From UBA1413 sp964650525 (GTDB taxonomy: Bacteria; Bacteroidota; Bacteroidia; Bacteroidales; Prolixibacteraceae): a DNA stretch of 64,000 nt. Every line of letters begins with the position of its first letter. Position 1 is the first letter of the stretch. This document shows positions 52,663 to 61,781 of this stretch, piece after piece. The stretch spans positions 1 to 64,000 of the forward strand of contig CAZYUA010000005.1 of the NCBI GenBank assembly GCA_964650525.1, given 5' to 3'. Made by a program: the position numbers and the translations under genes. The notes beneath the pieces were generated by a model. The model saw only the letters and a list, made by a program, of their open reading frames with translations. It had not been told where the DNA came from and did no database searches.

Positions 52663-53676
52663 ATGAACAAGGATAACTGCAACCGGTTCCTGACAGCGGA
52701 AGAATTAAGCCGGTACGGCCAGACATGGTCGCTGTCAAAAAAGGCGATAGCCCTGGTTAACCAGCAGAGAGCCACCTGGGACCTTGCAGCAGCAAACTAC
52801 CGGGCTCTGCAGCAGGCACAAACCCGGAATTTCAGCTTCGGCCATGTTCATATCGACGGCCAATTTAATCCCGGACGCATCCGCTCTTCTTCTGCCGACA
52901 CTTCAGCCGGAGCGATTCTTGCCCGGCCTTGCTTCCTTTGTGCTGAAAACCGGCCTGAGCAACAATTTGGAATACCCTTACCCACCGGATTGATCCTTCT
53001 TGTCAACCCGTTTCCCATTTTTCCCTGCCATCTGACCATCCCCTCCGACTTGCACACAAACCAGCAATTCAATGGAAATATCCCGGCTTTTTTACATTTA
53101 TGCCGTTCGCTGGAGGAGTTCACGGTGTTTTATAACGGACCGCGTTGCGGCGCTTCCGCACCAGACCATCTCCATTTCCAGGCAGCCATCAGAAATCAGC
53201 TGCCCATTGAAGAAGACCTGGAGCATCTCCTGGCCCATGATGCCTCCGTCCTATACGATCAACCGGAACTAACCATCTGCTCCATAGCTGACGGTCTGCG
53301 GAGGTTTCTGTATTTCAGCGCTTCAAGCGAAATCCTGCTTGCCGGAGCTCTTGATGGCGTTATCAATATCCTACAAACAGAACCTGATATTGAACCCATG
53401 TTCAATATAGTTGGTTGGTTTACTGAAGGAAAATGGCAGGTTTTGCTTTTCCCCCGTGCGGTGGCCCGGCCATGGCAGTACTATGCCGAAGATCGCTGGA
53501 AACTGCTGATCAGTCCTGCAGCAGTGGAACTGGCAGGCCTTGTTATTTTTCCGCGTGAAAGCGATTTTCAGAATATCACCCGTGAAGACCTTATCAGCAT
53601 TTTCAGCCAGGTTACCGCAGGGGAAACGGAATTTGAACTATTGAAAAAACAGATTCCCGGGTCTGCTCCATGGTGA
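52663..53676 (+). CDS. DUF4922 protein, HIT-like phosphorylase candidate
   Basis: A 337-residue cytoplasmic protein of the DUF4922 family. It carries a HIT/GalT-like site, GASAPDHLHFQAA, in which H-L-H-F-Q matches the HxHxQ catalytic triad of GalT and of GDP-sugar phosphorylases such as plant VTC2. A Cys pair, ARPCFLCAENRPEQQ, resembles a GalT-type metal site. LLVNPFPIFPCHLTIPSD is the family's N-terminal strand region. The likely reaction is phosphorolysis or nucleotidyl transfer on a nucleotide sugar; substrates are unknown. No signal peptide. It lies between GHL10 and the SpoIID gene. Confidence 0.75.
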   Translation: MNKDNCNRFLTAEELSRYGQTWSLSKKAIALVNQQRATWDLAAANYRALQQAQTRNFSFGHVHIDGQFNPGRIRSSSADTSAGAILARPCFLCAENRPEQQFGIPLPTGLILLVNPFPIFPCHLTIPSDLHTNQQFNGNIPAFLHLCRSLEEFTVFYNGPRCGASAPDHLHFQAAIRNQLPIEEDLEHLLAHDASVLYDQPELTICSIADGLRRFLYFSASSEILLAGALDGVINILQTEPDIEPMFNIVGWFTEGKWQVLLFPRAVARPWQYYAEDRWKLLISPAAVELAGLVIFPRESDFQNITREDLISIFSQVTAGETEFELLKKQIPGSAPW

Positions 53677-53749
53677 TATGCCAGACTGAAGCCAGTCGTT
53701 TCAGACCAGGAATCTTCAAAAGGAATTTACTGGTTTTTAATTTTTTATG

Positions 53750-53757
53750 TACATTCG
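53750..53757 (+). promoter_or_regulatory. Possible -7 element before the SpoIID-domain gene
   Basis: TACATTCG has one mismatch to TAnnTTTG and lies 36 nt before the ATG at 53794. The -33 region has no clear TTTG, so cotranscription with the upstream gene remains possible. Confidence 0.3.
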
Positions 53758-53793
53758 CCACAGCAGAAGACCTGACCTTTAGCCTTATTCTGA

Positions 53794-55137
53794 ATGAAAA
53801 AAGAACCTGTCCTGCATGTTGGGATTATGGTAGATGACCGGATAGATTTTCATCTGGATACCGGATATCACCATGGAAACACCCCCCTCGAACATGGAAG
53901 TTATGCTGCCCGGATGCACAAAGGCAAAATAATCCTTGAGGGGCAGGGAGTCCTTATTATTGCAGAGGATGAGATTGTTTTGCTGCCCCTGTTCAAGACA
54001 AATGCCTTTTTACTGAAGAATGTGACGATCGGGATCAATTTTCACTGGGAGCAAAAAGAAGATCAGCGATTTACGGGGGGTATCCGGTTTTTGCCCGAAG
54101 CCGGCAATGTCAGGGTGATCAATACCGTTTACCTGGAGGACTACCTGAAAAGTGTAATCTCAAGTGAAATGAGCGCCACCAGTTCTGCAGGGTTACTGAA
54201 AGCGCATGCAGTTATCTCGCGCAGCTGGCTGCTGGCCCAGTTACAGAAGAAAAACAAGATTCTGGTATCGGGGTTTTCCAGCCCGGCCAGTAAGGCAGAA
54301 CCGGATGAAATTTCACGGTGGTACGACCGCGAAGATCACCATCATTTTGATGTTTGTGCCGATGATCACTGCCAGCGTTACCAGGGGATCACCAAAATAA
54401 TTTCTTCCCAGGCACTGGAAGCTGTGGAGGCCACAACCGGAGAGGTGTTGACGGCAAATGACGAAATCTGCGACGCCCGTTTTTCCAAATGCTGCGGAGG
54501 CATCTCCGAAAATTTTGAAAATGTGTGGGAACCGGAACCCAAACCTTACCTTTCCGCCATCGTGGATGCAGCCCCTCCGGGCCGGAAACCCTCCATGGAT
54601 CTGACCATGGAGAAAGGGGCAGAGACATGGATAATGGGCTCACCGGAAGCCTTTTGCAATACCAGTGACCACAAAATCCTGGAACAGGTCCTCCCAGGAT
54701 ATGATCAGAAAACCCGGGATTTTTTCCGCTGGTCCGAGATCTATACACAGGAACAGATCTCCGGTCTCATTAAAAGCCGTTCGGGTATCGATTTCGGTGA
54801 GATTATCCGTCTGGAGCCGGTTCAACGGGGAGTATCCGGAAGAATCGTCAGATTACGGATTGTGGGAAGCCTCAGAACCCTGATAATAGGCAAGGAGCTG
54901 GAAATCAGAAAATGGCTGTCGTCCACCCACCTGAAAAGTGCTGCCTTTACCGTTGAATACAAGAATATACAAGATAACATCCCTTCACAAATCATTCTCC
55001 ACGGAGCCGGCTGGGGACACGGGGTAGGCCTTTGCCAGATCGGTGCTGCGGTGATGGGTGAAAAAGGGGTTGGGTACCGGGAGATTCTGAGCCACTATTT
55101 CACAGGTGCCAAAATCAGAAAAATATATAACCGCTGA
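53794..55137 (+). CDS. SpoIID/LytB-domain protein without signal peptide
   Basis: A 447-residue protein of the SpoIID/LytB family, known in spore formers as lytic transglycosylases that cut denuded peptidoglycan. The catalytic Glu is E125 in VISSEMSATS, followed by LKAHAVISRSWLL. A Cys-rich part (DARFSKCCGGISENFENVW) and the C-terminal HGAGWGHGVGLCQIGAAVMG are conserved. Unlike SpoIID it has no signal peptide or membrane helix: the N-terminus MKKEPVLHVGIMVDDRIDFH is already beta-domain. It would thus be cytoplasmic unless exported otherwise. It neighbours DUF4922 and lies upstream of an AmpG-type permease. Confidence 0.82.
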   Translation: MKKEPVLHVGIMVDDRIDFHLDTGYHHGNTPLEHGSYAARMHKGKIILEGQGVLIIAEDEIVLLPLFKTNAFLLKNVTIGINFHWEQKEDQRFTGGIRFLPEAGNVRVINTVYLEDYLKSVISSEMSATSSAGLLKAHAVISRSWLLAQLQKKNKILVSGFSSPASKAEPDEISRWYDREDHHHFDVCADDHCQRYQGITKIISSQALEAVEATTGEVLTANDEICDARFSKCCGGISENFENVWEPEPKPYLSAIVDAAPPGRKPSMDLTMEKGAETWIMGSPEAFCNTSDHKILEQVLPGYDQKTRDFFRWSEIYTQEQISGLIKSRSGIDFGEIIRLEPVQRGVSGRIVRLRIVGSLRTLIIGKELEIRKWLSSTHLKSAAFTVEYKNIQDNIPSQIILHGAGWGHGVGLCQIGAAVMGEKGVGYREILSHYFTGAKIRKIYNR

Positions 55138-55223
55138 TAATCCATGAATAGAAGCTTGCTTCCGTCAGGATATCCGGATCGCCAATCCCGCTGCATTGCG
55201 GGCATATCTTAATTTTTCCTGTC

Positions 55224-57098
55224 ATGAACCTTTTAAGGAGACCTTTACCCGGACGGAAAAGGCCCCGCTTTACCGGGATCTGTAAAGTCATCATCGGCCT
55301 GATCACCGCAGGTAGTTGTCTCTCACCTGCCAATCCCTTGCCTCCACCCGCTTCCTCCTGGATCAGGATCAATCAGCTCGGATATCTCCCCGCATCGGTA
55401 AAAGTTGCCGTATTCCTGTCGGAAGAAACCAACCACGTGAACCGGTTCAGGGTGGAGGAAGAAAAGACAGGCAAAACCGTGTTCAAAGGGATAGTCCGTG
55501 AAGAAGACGGTTCGGTCTGGGGAATGCGGACAGCCTTACGACTCGACTTTTCTGCTTTGAAAACACCTGGCTTGTACCGCCTCCGCCTTGGGAAAACCCT
55601 TTCTCCCCCTTTCCCGGTTAACCGGCAGGTCTATAAGGGAAGTGCCTCTGTTTTGCTGACCTACCTGCGTCAGCAGCGGTGTGGTTTTAATCCCTGTTTC
55701 AAGGATTCCTGCCACCTCTTCGATGGGTTTATCGCAGACCACCTCCTCAGGGAAGGTGAAATAATCGATGTCACCGGTGGGTGGCATGATGCGAGCGACT
55801 ACCTTCAGTATACCGCAACCTCCGCCCATGCGGTCTACCAGTTGCTGCTGGCATGGAGTCAGCATCCCGGGGTATATGGTGATGAATTCCTGGCCAACGG
55901 TTTATCCGGACTAAACGGCATTCCCGATATTCTCGATGAAGCCATCTGGGGACTGGAATGGTTGCTGAAAATGAATCCTGCCTTCGGAGAAATGTATAAC
56001 CAGATTGCCGATGACCGCGACCACAGGGGATTTCGCCTTCCTGCGTATGATACGGTTTCCTATGGCAACGGTCGCTACCGGCCGGTGTACCATGTTACCG
56101 GAAAGCCACAGGGTCTTTCAGAATGGAAAAACCGGACAACGGGAGTATCGTCGGTAGCGGGAAAATTTGCCGCTGCCTTTGCCCTGGGATCCCGGATCCT
56201 GGCATCCACCAGCGATTCTCTGGCCACCCTGCTCCGCCTGAAAGCCGAAGAAGCTTACCGCTACGGGTTGACCGACCCCGGAGCCACTCAGACCGCCTGC
56301 TTCTCTTCACCCTATTTTTATGAGGAAGACAACTGGGTTGACGATATGGAACTGGCAGCTGCTGAACTGTTTAAACTCACCGGAGAAAAGCGCTACTTTA
56401 AAGAAGCCTGCCTGTGGGGCCAGGCAGAAACAGTTTCTCCCTGGATGGTGTTGAACTATGCCAGGCATTACCAGTTTTATCCTTTCCTGAACCTCGGACA
56501 CAGGCATCTCGCCTCCTCAGAAGAGCCTTCCATCAGACAACAATTTTCCGGATACTGGAAAGAGGGTCTGGAAGCCATCCGCAAAAGAGCGGAAAAGGAT
56601 CCTTTCCGGGTGGGCATCCCTTTTATCTGGTGTTCCAACAACCTGGTTTCGGCTGCTGTAACCCAGGCTCGTATGTACATGGAGATCACTGGAGACCCGA
56701 CCTATGAGGAGATGGAGGCGGCTCTCCGAGATTGGTTGCTGGGGTGCAATCCCTGGGGAACCTCTATGATTTGCGGTCTGCCGGCAACCGGTGACTCCCC
56801 CGTTCGCCCCCACTCCTCCCTCACCTTCCTGACAGGCAGGAATACAACAGGGGGATTGGTCGACGGACCGGTCTATCCCAGCATCTTCCAGAACCAAATC
56901 GGGAACATTCTTCTGGAAGAGGATGTTTATCCCCGGTTCCAGGGCGGAATAGCAGTTTACCACGACGATATCGGCGATTACACTTCGAACGAACCCACCA
57001 TGGACGGAACCGCCTCCCTGAGCTGGTATTTTTCGTGGCTGGAAAGCCAGGGCCTCATGGTGGATCCTGCCGCGCCCGGTCTCCAGAAACCCCGGTAA
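55224..57098 (+). CDS. Glycoside hydrolase family 9 enzyme
   Basis: A 624-residue exported glycosidase. After a basic start and hydrophobic segment (KVIIGLITAGSC) comes an N-terminal Ig-like domain (INQLGYLPASVKVAVFLSEE), then the GH9 (alpha/alpha)6 barrel. Catalytic Asp residues lie in DVTGGWHDASDYLQYT; the proton donor Glu is in DYTSNEPTMDGTASLS near the end. GH9 enzymes are mostly cellulases, but exo-glucosaminidases also occur. Its neighbour, an AmpG-type permease, suggests an amino-sugar substrate, which is inference. Length and domains match the family. The lipobox is weak, so periplasm or surface cannot be decided. Confidence 0.87.
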   Translation: MNLLRRPLPGRKRPRFTGICKVIIGLITAGSCLSPANPLPPPASSWIRINQLGYLPASVKVAVFLSEETNHVNRFRVEEEKTGKTVFKGIVREEDGSVWGMRTALRLDFSALKTPGLYRLRLGKTLSPPFPVNRQVYKGSASVLLTYLRQQRCGFNPCFKDSCHLFDGFIADHLLREGEIIDVTGGWHDASDYLQYTATSAHAVYQLLLAWSQHPGVYGDEFLANGLSGLNGIPDILDEAIWGLEWLLKMNPAFGEMYNQIADDRDHRGFRLPAYDTVSYGNGRYRPVYHVTGKPQGLSEWKNRTTGVSSVAGKFAAAFALGSRILASTSDSLATLLRLKAEEAYRYGLTDPGATQTACFSSPYFYEEDNWVDDMELAAAELFKLTGEKRYFKEACLWGQAETVSPWMVLNYARHYQFYPFLNLGHRHLASSEEPSIRQQFSGYWKEGLEAIRKRAEKDPFRVGIPFIWCSNNLVSAAVTQARMYMEITGDPTYEEMEAALRDWLLGCNPWGTSMICGLPATGDSPVRPHSSLTFLTGRNTTGGLVDGPVYPSIFQNQIGNILLEEDVYPRFQGGIAVYHDDIGDYTSNEPTMDGTASLSWYFSWLESQGLMVDPAAPGLQKPR

Positions 57099-57179
57099 CC
57101 CCTGTAACAAACAATCGTTACCTTTCTGTCAAGCTATTCTTTTTGTTATGAATACGGAAACCAAACTAACACAGACACC

Positions 57180-59054
57180 ATGAGCCGGAAACAACCTGAA
57201 GCCCGCAATCCCTGGGCATGGATTCCCACCCTTTATTTTGCCGAAGGGATCCCCTACGTTGCTGTCATGACCATCTCGGTCATCCTCTATAAACGGCTCG
57301 GCATCTCCAATACCGATATTGCCCTCTACACGAGCTGGCTCTATCTCCCCTGGGTGATAAAACCCTTCTGGAGTCCTTTTGTAGATATCTTCAGGACAAA
57401 AAGGTGGTGGATTCTGATCATGCAGGTACTGATCGGTGCAGGCCTTGCAGGGGTTGCCTTTTTTATTCCTGTACCTTTTTTCTTTAAGGCGACCCTGTCG
57501 GTTTTTTGGCTGGTAGCTTTCAGTTCAGCCACTCACGACATTGCTGCTGACGGTTTTTACATGCTGGCCCTTGATACCCACCAGCAGTCATTTTATGTGG
57601 GCATCCGCAGCACCTTTTACCGGATAGCCGCCATCATGGGGCAAGGAATTCTGATCATCCTGGCCGGCTTTCTGGAAACTTCCACGGGCCTGGAACCGGT
57701 AATCCTCAAGGTTAAGGCGGCACCCGGTGCCGGCGGGGAGCTCGTGACAACCATTCACCGGCCTGCCAACCAGGACGGAACGGCTGAACAAGCTGCGTTT
57801 ACGGCCTGGCCGGAGACCATCCGGATGAATACAGGAACCATCCCCGGAGACAGTGCTTCAGAAATCAAACTCTTTGCCTCAGAACAAAACCAGTTGAACG
57901 GATTTGTGCCGGTGCAGGAGAACAGAAATGCACAGGTTACCGTCACCAGCCGGTCGTGGTGGTCATCTCATATTTCCGGCCCTCTGGGAGCCTGGATCAG
58001 GCAACATTTCGGAGAAAACAAAGCACCGGTGGCAGAATTGGCCAATCCGGGGAACCTAGCCTTGGTGCAAGTACACCTGAACCGCCCCCCCGAAACCGGT
58101 AAAACAAGGGTTTTGGTCTTCCGGTTCGATAAAGGAGATAAAAGTATTGCCCTTGCTGGTAACGACCGGTTTACCTTTACCGAACACAATTGGGACAAAC
58201 CTGCCTGGGTTGTTATTCAGGCCGATCCTAAACTGACCCGTGCTACCGCTGCTTCCTTGAAGGGTAGTTCAGGGAATATTCCCCTGGCCTGGTCGATCAC
58301 GTTTTTTATTATGGCGGGCCTGTTCATTGCCTTCTTTGCCTACCACCGCTTCGCTTTGCCACGGCCGGAATCCGACAAACCGGCTGCCGAAGCTACGATT
58401 TCCAACATCATCAGAGGATTTGCCGCTGCTTTCAGCACCTTCTTTCAAAAGAAACAGGTTGCCGCCGGCATTTTCTTTATGCTCACCTACCGGTTTGCCG
58501 AAGCCCAGTTGTTGAAGCTGGTCACCCCGTTTCTTCTTGACCCCGCAGAAGTGGGCGGTCTTGGCCTGACCACCGGGGAGGTAGGACTGGTTTATGGCAC
58601 CGTCGGTATCATCAGCCTGACCATCGGAGGAATCATCGGCGGGATCCTTGCTGCACGCGGTGGATTGAAAAAATGGCTCTGGCCCATGGCTCTCAGCATG
58701 ATCCTTACCGCAGCCACCTTCCTGTACCTCGCCTGCGTCATGCCCGGTAACCTGCTTGTCATCAACATCTGTGTGGCTCTCGAACAATTCGGATACGGCT
58801 TCGGATTTACTGCCTACATGATGTACCTCATCTACTATGCCATGGGAGAATTTAAAACTTCGCACTATGCCATCTGCACCGCTTTTATGGCCCTGGGAAT
58901 GATGATTCCCGGGATGTTCGCCGGATGGCTGCAGGAACTGCTCGGATACCGCCACTTTTTCCTGTGGGTGATGATTTGCAGCATCATACCTCTCCTGGCT
59001 ACCTCCCTGTTGAAAATCGACCCGGCTTTCGGCAAAAAACCGAAAGAATCCTGA
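57180..59054 (+). CDS. ampG: AmpG-type MFS permease with large insertion
   Basis: A 624-residue member of the AmpG-like major facilitator family. The N-terminal half has PWAWIPTLYFAEGIPYVAV, LYLPWVIKPFWSPFVDIFRT and SSATHDIAADGFYMLAL, all typical of AmpG. Transmembrane helix 5 (AAIMGQGILIILAGFL) is followed by a hydrophilic insertion of about 200 residues (166-365), rich in Thr, Asn and Trp, before the next helix and the C-terminal bundle (GYGFGFTAYMMYLIYYA). AmpG imports GlcNAc-anhydro-muropeptides into the cytoplasm. The insertion would lie on the periplasmic side. The substrate in this organism is inferred. Confidence 0.8.
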   Translation: MSRKQPEARNPWAWIPTLYFAEGIPYVAVMTISVILYKRLGISNTDIALYTSWLYLPWVIKPFWSPFVDIFRTKRWWILIMQVLIGAGLAGVAFFIPVPFFFKATLSVFWLVAFSSATHDIAADGFYMLALDTHQQSFYVGIRSTFYRIAAIMGQGILIILAGFLETSTGLEPVILKVKAAPGAGGELVTTIHRPANQDGTAEQAAFTAWPETIRMNTGTIPGDSASEIKLFASEQNQLNGFVPVQENRNAQVTVTSRSWWSSHISGPLGAWIRQHFGENKAPVAELANPGNLALVQVHLNRPPETGKTRVLVFRFDKGDKSIALAGNDRFTFTEHNWDKPAWVVIQADPKLTRATAASLKGSSGNIPLAWSITFFIMAGLFIAFFAYHRFALPRPESDKPAAEATISNIIRGFAAAFSTFFQKKQVAAGIFFMLTYRFAEAQLLKLVTPFLLDPAEVGGLGLTTGEVGLVYGTVGIISLTIGGIIGGILAARGGLKKWLWPMALSMILTAATFLYLACVMPGNLLVINICVALEQFGYGFGFTAYMMYLIYYAMGEFKTSHYAICTAFMALGMMIPGMFAGWLQELLGYRHFFLWVMICSIIPLLATSLLKIDPAFGKKPKES

Positions 59055-59240
59055 GCCATTTCGTATATGCAGGATTTTTCATATTTTTACCGCTTCTAAA
59101 TAAGAGAAAACCGGACAGGACCCTACAGCCCAGGGTGATGCTTTTCACTTTCACCGGTTCCTGATGTCCGGCAGTAGAGTAATTGGTCGCCGGCAGTTAT
59201 TCTTTTCCTGTAAAGAGGGCCCGGCTGCAAAATAAACAGT

Positions 59241-60404
59241 ATGAAGATACAAACGAAACCTTATGTATGGACTCTCCTGCTTCTGGGGATTGCTGCTTCC
59301 GCAGGAGCCCAGGAAACCTACCGGGAGGTTCAGACCGACAAAAAATCAGAGGTTTACGAGAGCAAAGGGTTTTACCCGGTAAAGACCTATTCTCCGGAAT
59401 TCAGGTCCCGGCGCCCCAAAAATGTGGTTTTGATGATCGGCGACGGAATGGGAGTCAGCCATGTATTTGCCGGGATTACCGCGAATGGTGGCCATCTCTT
59501 TCTTGATAATTTCAGGCATGCAGGGTTTTTAAAAACCCAGTCGGCCGACCATTACATCACCGATTCGGCGGCCGCCTCGACCGCTTATGCCACCGGGCAA
59601 AGGACAAACAACGGCGCCCTTTCTGTGGATACCCTGAACAGACCCATGAAAACAATACTGCAAGAAGCGGAAGAGCAGGGTTTGGCAACAGGCCTGGTTT
59701 CCACCTCGGCGATCACCCATGCCACTCCCGCTGCGTTTGTTGCCCATCAGGGCAGGCGCAGTACCTACGAAGCCATCGCGGCCGACTTTTTACTTACTGA
59801 TATCGACGTGTTTATCGGGGGTGGATTTAAACATTTTAACGACCGGGAGGACGGTCGGGATCTCATTGCTGAACTCAGGAACAAAGGATACCAGGTATTG
59901 CAGACCATGGATGAGATTGCAGCTGTCAGGTCAGGCAAACTGGCCGGGCTCACCGCTGCTGAACATATGGAACAGGTCGCCCAAAGAGGAGATATGCTGC
60001 CGGTGGCCACCCGGACAGCCCTGCAAATTCTTTCAAATAACAAAAAAGGATTCTTTGCCATGATCGAAGGTGCCCAGATCGATTGGGGCGGACATCAGAA
60101 CAGCATTAACTTCATTGTAAATGAAATGCTGGATTTCGACAGAGCCATCGGGGAAGTATTGGAATTTGCAGCACGCGACGGGCGAACGCTGGTGATCGTT
60201 ACTTCCGATCATGAAACTGGCGGCCTCGCCGTGACAGCAGGAGATATCGCCGCCGGAAAGGTCAAAGGTGCCTATACCGGCACCGGGCATACTGCCGTAA
60301 TGGTTCCCCTCTTCGCTTTCGGACCGGGAGCAGACCAGTTCTCCGGCATATGGGATAATACCGATATCCACAGAAAAATCAGGAAATTACTCCTTAAAAA
60401 GTAA
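59241..60404 (+). CDS. Alkaline phosphatase
   Basis: A 387-residue exported alkaline phosphatase. The signal peptide YVWTLLLLGIAASAGAQ precedes the metal-binding VVLMIGDGMGVSHV. The nucleophile Ser is in ITDSAAASTAYATGQ. Further ligands lie in THATPAAFVAHQGRR, EGAQIDWGGHQN, TSDHETGGLAV and YTGTGHTAVMVPLFAFG. It releases phosphate from monoesters in the periplasm. It follows the AmpG gene after a 186-nt gap and precedes the acyltransferase by six bases, so it is cotranscribed with the latter. Confidence 0.92.
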   Translation: MKIQTKPYVWTLLLLGIAASAGAQETYREVQTDKKSEVYESKGFYPVKTYSPEFRSRRPKNVVLMIGDGMGVSHVFAGITANGGHLFLDNFRHAGFLKTQSADHYITDSAAASTAYATGQRTNNGALSVDTLNRPMKTILQEAEEQGLATGLVSTSAITHATPAAFVAHQGRRSTYEAIAADFLLTDIDVFIGGGFKHFNDREDGRDLIAELRNKGYQVLQTMDEIAAVRSGKLAGLTAAEHMEQVAQRGDMLPVATRTALQILSNNKKGFFAMIEGAQIDWGGHQNSINFIVNEMLDFDRAIGEVLEFAARDGRTLVIVTSDHETGGLAVTAGDIAAGKVKGAYTGTGHTAVMVPLFAFGPGADQFSGIWDNTDIHRKIRKLLLKK

Positions 60405-60410
60405 CGCTCC

Positions 60411-61766
60411 ATGGGTGGAAAATGGTCGCTGGGTTACTGGTTTTTCAGAGGGTATGTTTCTTTTGCCTGGTGGCTTTTCCACCGCAAAATAATGGTTGTC
60501 GGCAGAGAAAACATCCCCCGGAATAAACCGGTGATCTATGCTCCCAACCATCCCAACGCCTTGAACGACGACCTGGCCATTGTCTGTTCCGTACGCCATC
60601 AGGTGGTGTGGCTGGGCCGGGCCGACCTTTTTAACAGTGCACTGGCCCGTCCCTTTCTGAAATTCCTGAAAATTATCCCCGTCTACCGGATACGCGACGG
60701 AAAGGAAAATCTTTCCAGAAATGAGCAAACTTTCGCCACCGCTGTAGAACTCCTCAAAAAAAACCAGGCAATCGGGCTGTATCCCGAAGCAGCCCACTCC
60801 GAAAACCGCCGGATGCTGCCCCACAAAAAGGGTATCCCCCGGATTGTTTCCCAGGCAGGGAAAATGACCGGTTATACGCTCGACATTCACATCGTTCCCG
60901 TTGGAATCTATTTTGACCGGTATCAGGAGTTCGGCCGAAGACTGCTGATAATATACGGCAAACCGGTTAAAGCTTCCGACTACTACGGAAAATATCAGGT
61001 CAACGACCAGACGGCTACGATAGCTTTGCGCGACGATCTTTTCCGTGCAATCCTTCCGCTGACCCTGAACTTCAGTCCCGGCAATCACTACCAGGGCTTC
61101 GAGGCACTCCGCGAAATACTTTCAAAACCATTGCTCCGGAAATCAGGAAAACCCGAAAACCTGTACAACCGCCTTCTTACTGATCAGCAAATCATGGAAA
61201 CCCTGGGCCGGATCGAGGCCGAAGATCCAACCAAAGCCGCCCTTCTGGCCGGAAAAGCCCTGCACCTGACCGAAAAACTCAAGGCGTTGGGTTTACGCAA
61301 CTGGCTGATTGACAAACCGGAAGAGAAAACAGGAAAAATGTGGCTCCGCATATTTTTCCTCGCAATGACCACTCCGGTGTTTGCCTTTGGGTTCTTGATG
61401 AATTTCCTGCCATTCTTCCTGCTCGATAGCCTGGTGAAGAGGAAAGTCAAAAAGGAGATCTTCAGAAGTACCTTTTCCTTTGCCTTGGGGATCTTCCTCT
61501 TTCCCATGGTATACCTGCTCGAAATAGCAGCGCTTTCACCCTTTTTACCGGGGTTGGGTTTCAAGCTGTTGTTCCTGGCATCCCTGCCCTTTTCCGGGAA
61601 ATTTGCCTGGCACTGGGTTATCCTTTTCCGGAAAACCGCCGGCAGATGGCGCTGGATGCGCATAAAGCGGACGAACCCATCGTTATACCAGGAAGTTCAC
61701 AAAGAGAAATACGAAATTACAAACGCCGTATTGGGTAATGGCGGCCATCCCGGCATCTCCGGTTAG
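60411..61766 (+). CDS. PlsC-type glycerophospholipid acyltransferase
   Basis: A 451-residue membrane-bound acyltransferase. The catalytic motif is APNHPNALNDDLAIV (His and Asp five residues apart). VWLGRADLFNSALARPFLKF is the acceptor region, AIGLYPEAAHSENRR the acyl-CoA/substrate motif and IHIVPVGIYFDRY the last block. The C-terminal third has at least three hydrophobic helices (MWLRIFFLAMTTPVFAFGFL and following). It probably acylates a glycerol phosphate or related lipid head. It is larger than PlsC proper. It ends the plus-strand run, convergent with the helicase. Confidence 0.82.
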   Translation: MGGKWSLGYWFFRGYVSFAWWLFHRKIMVVGRENIPRNKPVIYAPNHPNALNDDLAIVCSVRHQVVWLGRADLFNSALARPFLKFLKIIPVYRIRDGKENLSRNEQTFATAVELLKKNQAIGLYPEAAHSENRRMLPHKKGIPRIVSQAGKMTGYTLDIHIVPVGIYFDRYQEFGRRLLIIYGKPVKASDYYGKYQVNDQTATIALRDDLFRAILPLTLNFSPGNHYQGFEALREILSKPLLRKSGKPENLYNRLLTDQQIMETLGRIEAEDPTKAALLAGKALHLTEKLKALGLRNWLIDKPEEKTGKMWLRIFFLAMTTPVFAFGFLMNFLPFFLLDSLVKRKVKKEIFRSTFSFALGIFLFPMVYLLEIAALSPFLPGLGFKLLFLASLPFSGKFAWHWVILFRKTAGRWRWMRIKRTNPSLYQEVHKEKYEITNAVLGNGGHPGISG

Positions 61767-61781
61767 AAGGGAAGAACGGCA

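Noticed and set aside
57104..57121. GTAAC/GTTAC inverted repeat before the AmpG gene
   Set aside because: Arms of only five bases, likely by chance.
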